The notes under the pieces are model-generated. The model searched no databases. It had not been told where the DNA came from and saw only the letters and a list, made by a program, of their open reading frames with translations. Shown here piece by piece: positions 52,881-63,220 of a stretch of DNA of 64,000 nucleotides (position 1 is its first letter; each line of letters begins with the position of its first letter). Source of the stretch: Bombus terrestris. Taxonomy: Eukaryota > Arthropoda > Insecta > Hymenoptera > Apidae. Made by a program: the position numbers and the translations under genes. Location of the stretch: the NCBI RefSeq assembly GCF_910591885.1, contig NW_025963625.1:124001-188000 (forward strand), given 5' to 3'.

Positions 52881-55800
52881 CAACGTAGGACAACGTTGGA
52901 CAACGTGGGACACCGTTGGACATCGTTGGACAACGTGGGACATCGTGGGACAACGTTGGACATCGTTGGACACCGTGGGACAACGTGGGACAACGTCGGA
53001 CAACGTGGGACACCGTTGGACATCGTTGGACACCGTTGGACATCGTTGGACACCGTGGGACACCGTTGGACACCGTTGGACATCGTTGGACATCGTTGGA
53101 CATCGTGGGACACCGTTGGACATCGTTGGACACCGTTGGACAACGTGGGACAACGTGGGACAACGTGGGACACCGTTGGACATCGTTGGACACCGTGGGA
53201 CAACGTGGGACAACGTGGGACAACGTGGGACAACGTGGGACAACGTGGGACAACGTGGGACAACGTGGGACAACGTGGGACAACGTGGGACAACGTGGGA
53301 CAACATGGGACAACGTGGGACAACGTGGGACAACGTGGGACAACGTGGGACAACGTGGGACATCGTGGGACAACGTGGGACAACGTGGGACAACGTGGGA
53401 CAACGTGGGACAACGTGGGACAACGTGGGACAACGTGGGACATCGTGGGACAACGTGGGACAACGTGGGACAACGTGGGACAACGTGGGACAACGTGGGA
53501 CACCGTTGGACAACGTGGGACACCGTTGGACATCGTTGGACACCGTGGGACAACGTGGGACAACGTGGGACAACGTGGGACAACGTGGGACAACGTGGGA
53601 CACCGTTGGACATCGTTGGACACCGTTGGACATCGTTGGACACCGTGGGACACCGTTGGACACCGTTGGACACCGTTGGACATCGGTGGACAACGTGGGA
53701 CACCGTTGGACATCGTTGGACACCGTGGGACAACGTGGGACAACGTGGGACACCGTTGGACACCGTTGGACATCGTTGGACATCGTTGGACACCGTTGGA
53801 CACCGTTGGACACCGTTGGACACCGTGGGACAACGTGGGACAACGTGGGACAACGTGGGACAACGTGGGACAACGTGGGACAACGTGGGACAACGTGGGA
53901 CAACGTGGGACAACGTGGGACAACGTGGGACAACGTGGGACATCGTGGGACAACGTGGGACAACGTGGGACAACGTGGGACAACGTGGGACAACGTGGGA
54001 CAACGTGGGACAACGTGGGACAACGTGGGACAACGTGGGACAACGTGGGACATCGTGGGACAACGTGGGACAACGTGGGACAACGTGGGACAACGTGGGA
54101 CAACGTGGGACACCGTTGGACAACGTGGGACACCGTTGGACATCGTTGGACACCGTGGGACAACGTGGGACAACGTGGGACAACGTGGGACACCGTTGGA
54201 CACCGTTGGACATCGTTGGACATCGTTGGACATCGTGGGACACCGTTGGACATCGTTGGACACCGTTGGACATCGTTGGACACCGTGGGACAACGTGGGA
54301 CAACGTGGGACAACGTGGGACACCGTTGGACATCGTTGGACACCGTTGGACATCGTTGGACACCGTGGGACAACGTGGGACAACGTGGGACAACGTGGGA
54401 CACCGTTGGACATCGTTGGACACCGTTGGACATCGTTGGACTCCGTGGGACACCGTTGGACACCGTTGGACACCGTTGGACATCGGTGGACATCGTGGGA
54501 CAACGTGGGAAACCATGGAACAACGTGGGACAACGTGGGACAACGTGGGACAACGTGGGACAACGTGGGACAACGTGGGACAACGTGGGACAACGTGGGA
54601 CACCGTTGGACATCGTTGGACAACGTGGGACATCGTGGGACAACGTGGGACAACGTGGGACAACGTGGGACAACGTGGGACACCGTTGGACACCGTGGGA
54701 CACCGTTGGACACCGTTGGACACCGTGGGACACCGTTGGACACCGTTGGACATCGTTGGACACCGTTGGACACCGTTGGACACCGTTGGACACCGTGGGA
54801 TAACGTGGGACAACGTGGGACAACGTGGGACAACGTGGGACAACGTGGGACAACGTGGGACAACGTGGGACACCGTTGGACACCGTGGGACACCGTTGGA
54901 CAACGTGGGACAACGTGGGACAACGTGGGACAACGTGGGACACCGTTGGACACCGTGGGACACCGTTGGACACCGTTGGACATCGTTGGACACCGTGGGA
55001 CAACGTGGGACAACGTGGGACACCGTTGGACATCGTTGGACAACGTGGGACATCGTGGGACAACGTGGGACAACGTGGGACAACGTGGGACAACGTGGGA
55101 CAACGTGGGACAACGTGGGACAACGTGGGACAACGTGGGACAACGTGGGACAACGTGGGACAACGTGGGACAACGTGGGACAACGTGGGACACCGTGGGA
55201 CACCGTTGGACACCGTAGGATATCGTTGGACACCGTGGGACAACGTGGGACAACGTGGGACACCGTTGGACACCGTGGGACAACGTGGGACAACGTGGGA
55301 CAGCGTGGGACAACGTGGGACAACGTGGGACAACGTAGGACAACGTGGGACAACGTGGGACACCGTTGGACATCGTTGGACACCGTGGGACAACGTGGGA
55401 CAACGTGGGACACCGTTGGACACCGTGGGACAACGTGGGACAACGTTGGACACCGTGGGACAACGTGGGACAACGTGGGACACCGTTGGACACCGTTGGA
55501 CATCGTTGGACACCGTTGGACACCGTGGGACAACGTGGGACAACGTGGGACAACGTGGGACAACGTGGGACAACGTAGGACAACGTGGGACAACGTGGGA
55601 CACCGTTGGACATCGTTGGACAACGTGGGACATCGTGGGACAACGTGGGACAACGTGGGACAACGTGGGACAACGTGGGACACCGTTGGACACCGTGGGA
55701 CACCGTTGGACACCGTTGGACACCGTGGGACACCGTTGGACACCGTTGGACATCGTTGGACACCGTTGGACACCGTTGGACACCGTTGGACACCGTTGGA

Positions 55801-58800
55801 CACCGTGGGACAACGTGGGACAACGTGGGACACCGTTGGACACCGTGGGACAACGTGGGACAACGTGGGACAACGTGGGACAACGTGGGACAACGTGGGA
55901 CAACGTAGGACAACGTGGGACTACGTGGGACACCGTTGGACATCGTTGGACAACGTGGGACATCGTGGGACAACGTGGGACAACGTGGGACAACGTGGGA
56001 CAACGTGGGACAACGTGGGACAACGTGGGACAACGTGGGACAACGTGGGACAACGTGGGACACCGTTGGACACCGTGGGACACCGTTGGACACCGTTGGA
56101 CATCGTTGGACACCGTGGGACAACGTGGGACAACGTGGGACACCGTTGGACATCGTTGGACAACGTGGGACATCGTGGGACAACGTGGGACAACGTGGGA
56201 CAACGTGGGACAACGTGGGACAACGTGGGACAACGTGGGACAACGTGGGACAACGTGGGACACCGTTGGACACCGTTGGACACCGTTGGACACCGTTGGA
56301 CATCGTTGGACACCGTGGGACAACGTGGGACAACGTGGGTTACCGTTGGACATCGTTGGACAACGTGGGACAACGTGGGACAACGTGGGACAACGTGGGA
56401 CAACGTGGGACAACGTGGGACAACGTGGGACAACGTAGGACAACGTGGGACAACGTGGGACACCGTTGGACATCGTTGGACAACGTGGGACATCGTGGGA
56501 CAACGTGGGACAACGTGGGACAACGTGGGACAACGTGGGACACCGTTGGACACCGTGGGACAACGTGGGACAACGTGGGACAACGTGGGACACCGTTGGA
56601 TACCGTGGGACAACGTGGGACAACGTGGGACAACGTGGGACACCGTTGGACATCGTTGGACATCGTTGGACATCGTTGGACACCGTTGGACACCGTTGGA
56701 CACCGTGGGACACCGTTGGACATCGGTGGACATCGTGGGACACCGTTGGACACCGTTGGACATCGTTGGACACCGTTGGACACCGTGGGACAACGTGGGA
56801 CAACGTGGGACAACGTGGGACAACGTGGGACAACGTGGGACACCGTTGGACATCGTTGGACGCCGTGGGACAACGTGGGACAACGTGGGACACCGTTGGA
56901 CACCGTTGAACATCGTTGGACATCGTTGGACACCGTTGGACACCGTTGGACACCGTGGGACAACGTGGGACAACGTGGGACAACGTGGGACAACGTGGGA
57001 CAACGTGGGACAACGTGGGACAACGTGGGGCAACGTAGGACAACGTGGGACAACGTGGGACACCGTTGGACATCGTTGGACAACGTGGGACATCGTGGGA
57101 CAACGTGGGACAACGTGGGACAACGTGGGACAACGTGGGACACCGTTGGACACCGTGGGACACCGTTGGACACCGTGGGACACCGTTGGACACCGTTGGA
57201 CATCGTTGGACTCCGTTGGACACCGTTGGACATCGTGGGACAACGTGGGACAACGTGGGACAACGTGGGACAACGTGGGACAACGTGGGACAACGTGGGA
57301 CAACGTGGGACATCGTGGGACAACGTGGGACAACGTAGGACAACGTGGGACAACGTGGGACAACGTGGGACACCGTTGGACAACGTGGGACACCGTTGGA
57401 CATCGTTGGACACCGTGGGACAACGTGGGACAACGTGGGACAACGTGGGACACCGTTGGACACCGTTGGACATCGTTGGACATCGTTGGACATCGTGGGA
57501 CACCGTTGGACATCGTTGGACACCGTTGGACATCGTTGGACACCGTGGGACAACGTGGGACAACGTGGGACAACGTGGGACACCGTTGGACATCATTGGA
57601 CACCGTTGGACATCGTTGGACACCGTGCGACACCGTTGGACAACGTGGGACACCGTTGGACATCGTTGGACAGCGTGGGACAACGTGGGACATCGTTGGA
57701 CACCGTGGGACAACGTGGGACAACGTGGGACAACGCGGGACAACGTGGGACAACGTGGGACAACGTGGGAAACCATGGAACAACGTGGGACAACGTGGGA
57801 CAACGTGGGACAACGTGGGACAACGTGGGACACCGTTGGACATCGTTGGACACCGTGGGACAACGTGGGACAACGTGGGACACCGTTGGACACCGTTGGA
57901 CATCGTTGGACACCGTTGGACACCGTGGGACAACGTGGGACAACGTGGGACAACGTGGGACAACGTGGGACAACGTAGGACAACGTGGGACAACGTGGGA
58001 CACCGTTGGACATTGTTGGACAACGTGGGACATCGTGGGACAACGTGGGACAACGTGGGACAACGTGGGACAACGTGGGACACCGTTGGACACCGTGGGA
58101 CAACGTGGGACAACGTGGGACAACGTGGGACAACGTGGGACAACGTGGGACAACGTAGGACAACGTGGGACAACGTGGGACACCGTTGGACATCGTTGGA
58201 CAACGTGGGACATCGTGGGACAACGTGGGACAACGTGGGACAACGTGGGACAACGTGGGACAACGTGGGACAACGTGGGACAACGTGGGACAACGTGGGA
58301 CACCGTTGGACACCGTGGGACACCGTTGGACACCGTTGGACATCGTTGGACACCGTGGGACAACGTGGGACAACGTGGGACACCGTTGGACATCGTTGGA
58401 CAACGTGGGACATCGTGGGACAACGTGGGACAACGTGGGACAACGTGGGACAACGTGGGACAACGTGGGACAACGTGGGACAACGTGGGACAACGTGGGA
58501 CAACGTGGGACAACGTGGGACAACGTGGGACAACGTGGGACAACGTGGGACACCGTGGGACACCGTTGGACACCGTTGGACATCGTTGGACACCGTGGGA
58601 CAACGTGGGACAACGTGGGACACCGTTGGACACCGTGGGACAACGTGGGACAACGTGGGACAACGTGGGACAACGTGGGACAACGTGGGACAACGTAGGA
58701 CAACGTTGGACAACGTGGGACACCGTTGGACATCGTTGGACAACGTGGGACATCGTGGGACAACGTTGGACATCGTTGGACACCGTGGGACAACGTGGGA

Positions 58801-59390
58801 CAACGTCGGACAACGTGGGACACCGTTGGACATCGTTGGACAACGTGGGATACCGTTGGATACCGTGGGACACCGTTGGACACCGTGGGACAACGTGGGA
58901 CAACGTGGGACAACGTGGGACAACGTGGGACACCGTTGGACACCGTGGGACACCGTTGGACACCGTTGGACATCGTTGGACACCGTGGGACAACGTGGGA
59001 CAACGTGGGACAACGTGGGAAACCATGGAACAACGTGGGACAACGTGGGACAACGTGGGACAACGTGGGACAACGTGGGACACCGTTGGACATCGTTGGA
59101 CACCGTGGGACAACGTGGGACAACATGGGACACCGTTGGACACCGTTGGACATCGTTGGACATCGTTGGACACCGTTGGACACCGTTGGACACCGTTGGA
59201 CACCGTGGGACAACGTGGGACAACGTGGGACACCGTTGGACACCGTTGGACATCGTTGGACACCGTTGGACACCGTCGGACACCGTTGGACACCGTGGGA
59301 CAACGTGGGACAACGTGGGACAACGTGGGACAACGTGGGACAACGTGGGACAACGTGGGACAACGTGGGACAACGTGGGACAACGTGGGT
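52881..59390. repeat. Mosaic with clustered TAG units and a 5.81-kb echo
   Basis: Contains TAG units at 52,881, 55,211, 55,331, 55,571, 55,901, 56,431, 57,031, 57,331, 57,971, 58,151 and 58,691, and K at 54,511, 57,771 and 59,021. The segment 52,351-53,050 recurs at 58,160-58,850 (TAG, aT, aT, caacgtcgga markers at an offset of 5,810). Reverse-strand stops, otherwise almost absent, fall here at 55,921, 56,340, 57,593 and 59,390. One-off units include caccgttgaa 56,901, caccgtgcga 57,621, catcattgga 57,591 and cattgttgga 58,011. No gene is visible. Confidence 0.75.
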
Positions 59391-61310
59391 CACCGTTGGA
59401 CACCGTGGGACACCGTTGGACACCGTGGGACACCGTTGGACAACGTGGGACAACGTGGGACAACGTGGGACAACGTGGGACAACGTGGGACAACGTGGGA
59501 CAACGTGGGACAACGTGGGACAACGTGGGACACCGTTGGACACCGTGGGACACCGTTGGACACCGTTGGACATCGTTGGACACCGTGGGACAACGTGGGA
59601 CAACGTGGGAAACCATGGAACAACGTGGGACAACGTGGGACAACGTGGGACAACGTGGGACACCGTTGGACATCGTTGGACACCGTGGGACAACGTGGGA
59701 CAACGTGGGACAACGTGGGACACCGTTGGACATCGTTGGACACCGTGGGACAACGTGGGACAACGTGGGACAACGTGGGACAACGTGGGACAACGTGGGA
59801 CACCGTTGGACATCGTTGGACACCGTTGGACATCGTTGGACACCGTGGGACACCGTTGGACACCGTTGGACACCGTTGGACACCGTGGGACAACGTGGGA
59901 CAACGTGGGACAACGTGGGACACCGTTGGACATCGTTGGACACCGTGGGACAACGTGGGACAACGTGGGACAACGTGGGACAACGTGGGACAACGTGGGA
60001 CAACGTGGGACAACGTGGGACAACGTGGGACAACGAGGGACAACGTGGGACAACATGGGACAACGTGGGACAACGTGGGACAACGTGGGACAACGTGGGA
60101 CAACGTGGGACATCGTGGGACAACGTGGGACAACGTGGGACAACGTGGGACAACGTGGGACAACGTGGGACAACGTGGGACAACGTGGGATATCGTGGGA
60201 CAACGTGGGACAACGTGGGACAACGTGGGACAACGTGGGACAACGTGGGACACCGTTGGACAACGTGGGACACCGTTGGACATCGTTGGACACCGTGGGA
60301 CAACGTGGGACAACGTGGGACAACGTGGGACAACGTGGGACAACGTGGGACACCGTTGGACATCGTTGGACACCGTTGGACATCGTTGGACACCGTGGGA
60401 CACCGTTGGACACCGTTGGACACCGTTGGACATCGGTGGACATCGTGGGACACCGTTGGACACCGTTGGACACATTTGGACACCGTGGGACAACGTGGGA
60501 CAACGTGGGACAACGTGGGACAACGTGGGACAACGTGGGACAACGTGGGACAACGTGGGACAACGTGGGACAACGTGGGACAACGTGGGACAACGTGGGA
60601 CAACGTGGGACGACGTGGGACAACGTGGGACAACGTGGGACAACGTGGGACAACGTGGGACAACGTGGGACATCGTGGGACAACGTGGGACAACGTGGGA
60701 CAACGTGGGACAACGTGGGACACCGTTGGACATCGTTGGACACCGTGGGACAACGTGGGACAACGTGGGACAACGTGGGACACCGTTGGACACCGTTGGA
60801 CATCGTTGGACATCGTTGGACATCGTGGGACACCGTTGGACATCGTTGGACACCGTTGGACATCGTTGGACACCGTGGGACAACGTGGGACAACGTGGGA
60901 CAACGTGGGACACCGTTGGACAACGTGGGACAACGTGGGACAACGTGGGACAACATGGGACAACGTGGGACAACGTGGGATACCGTTGGACACCGTGGGA
61001 CACCGTTGGACACCGTGGGACAACGTGGGACAACGTGGGACAACGTGGGACACCGTTGGACATCGTTGGACACCGTTGGACATCGTTGGACACCGTGGGA
61101 CACCGTTGGACACCGTTGGACACCGTTGGACATCGGTGGACATCGTGGGACAACGTGGGAAACCATGGAACAACGTGGGACAACGTGGGACAACGTGGGA
61201 CAACGTGGGACAACGTGGGACACCGTTGGACATCGTTGGACACCGTGGGACAACGTGGGACAACGTGGGACACCGTTGGACACCGTTGGACATCGTTGGA
61301 CACCGTTGGA
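59391..61310. repeat. About 1.91-kb higher-order repeat, copy 1
   Basis: K 59,611, tatcgtggga 60,191, cacatttgga 60,471, cgacgtggga 60,611, caacatggga 60,951 and K 61,161 recur at 61,531, 62,091, 62,381, 62,521, 62,861 and 63,071. The offset steps 1,920, 1,900, 1,910 show single-unit gains and losses between copies. caacgaggga at 60,031 is private to this copy. Confidence 0.85.
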
Positions 61311-63220
61311 CACCGTTGGACACCGTGGGACACCGTTGGACACCGTGGGACACCGTTGGACAACGTGGGACAACGTGGGACAACGTGGGACAACGTGGGA
61401 CAACGTGGGACAACGTGGGACAACGTGGGACAACGTGGGACAACGTGGGACACCGTTGGACACCGTGGGACACCGTTGGACACCGTTGGACATCGTTGGA
61501 CACCGTGGGACAACGTGGGACAACGTGGGAAGCCATGGAACAACGTGGGACAACGTGGGACAACGTGGGACAACGTGGGACACCGTTGGACATCGTTGGA
61601 CACCGTGGGACAACGTGGGACAACGTGGGACAACGTGGGACACCGTTGGACATCGTTGGACACCGTGGGACAACGTGGGACAACGTGGGACAACGTGGGA
61701 CAACGTGGGACAGCGTGGGACACCGTTGGACATCGTTGGACACCGTTGGACATCGTTGGACACCGTGGGACACCGTTGGACACCGTTGGACACCGTTGGA
61801 CACCGTGGGACAACGTGGGACAACGTGGGACAACGTGGGACACCGTTGGACATCGTTGGACACCGTGGGACAACGTGGGACAACGTGGGACAACGTGGGA
61901 CAACGTGGGACAACGTGGGACAACGTGGGACAACGTGGGACAACGTGGGACAACGTGGGACAACGTGGGACAACATGGGACAACGTGGGACAACGTGGGA
62001 CAACGTGGGACAACGTGGGACAACGTGGGACATCGTGGGACAACGTGGGACAACGTGGGACAACGTGGGACAACGTGGGACAACGTGGGATATCGTGGGA
62101 CAACGTGGGACAACGTGGGACAACGTGGGACAACGTGGGACAACGTGGGACACCGTTGGACAACGTGGGACACCGTTGGACATCGTTGGACACCGTGGGA
62201 CAACGTGGGACAACGTGGGACAACGTGGGACAACGTGGGACAACGTGGGACACCGTTGGACATCGTTGGACACCGTTGGACATCGTTGGACACCGTGGGA
62301 CACCGTTGGACACCGTTGGACACCGTTGGACATCGGTGGACATCGTGGGACACCGTTGGACACCGTTGGACACCGTTGGACACATTTGGACACCGTGGGA
62401 CAACGTGGGACAACGTGGGACAACGTGGGACAACGTGGGACAACGTGGGACAACGTGGGACAACGTGGGACAACGTGGGACAACGTGGGACAACGTGGGA
62501 CAACGTGGGACAACGTGGGACGACGTGGGACAACGTGGGACAACGTGGGACAACGTGGGACAACGTGGGACAACGTGGGACAACGTGGGACAACGTGGGA
62601 CAACGTGGGACAACGTGGGACAACGTGGGACACCGTTGGACATCGTTGGACACCGTGGGACAACGTGGGACAACGTGGGACAACGTGGGACACCGTTGGA
62701 CACCGTTGGACATCGTTGGACATCGTTGGACATCGTGGGACACCGTTGGACATCGTTGGACACCGTTGGACATCGTTGGACACCGTGGGACAACGTGGGA
62801 CAACGTGGGACAACGTGGGACACCGTTGGACAACGTGGGACAACGTGGGACAACGTGGGACAACATGGGACAACGTGGGACAACGTGGGATACCGTTGGA
62901 CACCGTGGGACACCGTTGGACACCGTGGGACAACGTGGGACAACGTGGGACAACGTGGGACACCGTTGGACATCGTTGGACACCGTTGGACATCGTTGGA
63001 CACCGTGGGACACCGTTGGACACCGTTGGACACCGTTGGACATCGGTGGACATCGTGGGACAACGTGGGAAACCATGGAACAACGTGGGACAACGTGGGA
63101 CAACGTGGGACAACGTGGGACAACGTGGGACACCGTTGGACATCGTTGGACACCGTGGGACAACGTGGGACAACGTGGGACACCGTTGGACACCGTTGGA
63201 CATCGTTGGACACCGTTGGA
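61311..63220. repeat. About 1.91-kb higher-order repeat, copy 2
   Basis: Tandem partner of the preceding block. Its first K unit has mutated to agccatggaa at 61,531, the only altered K in the window; the ATG and CCATGG core are retained. It carries the second cgacgtggga (62,521) and tatcgtggga (62,091). Confidence 0.85.

Larger units (their letters stand above)
20171..62400. repeat. catcggtgga to cacatttgga module (eight copies)
   Basis: The unit cacatttgga, with no CpG and three changes from cT at bases 4 to 6, occurs at 20241, 23401, 26041, 37611, 39091, 48101, 60471 and 62381. Each time it is preceded within 40-50 bp by catcggtgga and tG, then two or three cT, and followed by cG. The fixed 60-70 bp arrangement shows a single origin and later dispersal through the right domain only. 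Confidence 0.85.

Noticed and set aside
11400..56333. Minus-strand open frame of 14,977 codons (SHVVPRCPTL-type repeats)
   Set aside because: Same cause as on the plus strand. Stops need rare A to T changes on the plus sequence, so openness is expected without selection. No domain or signal sequence is seen.
41261..58700. Gene boundaries implied by TAG units
   Set aside because: The units are single-base variants of the repeat copied with their neighbours; the sequence on both sides is the same array.
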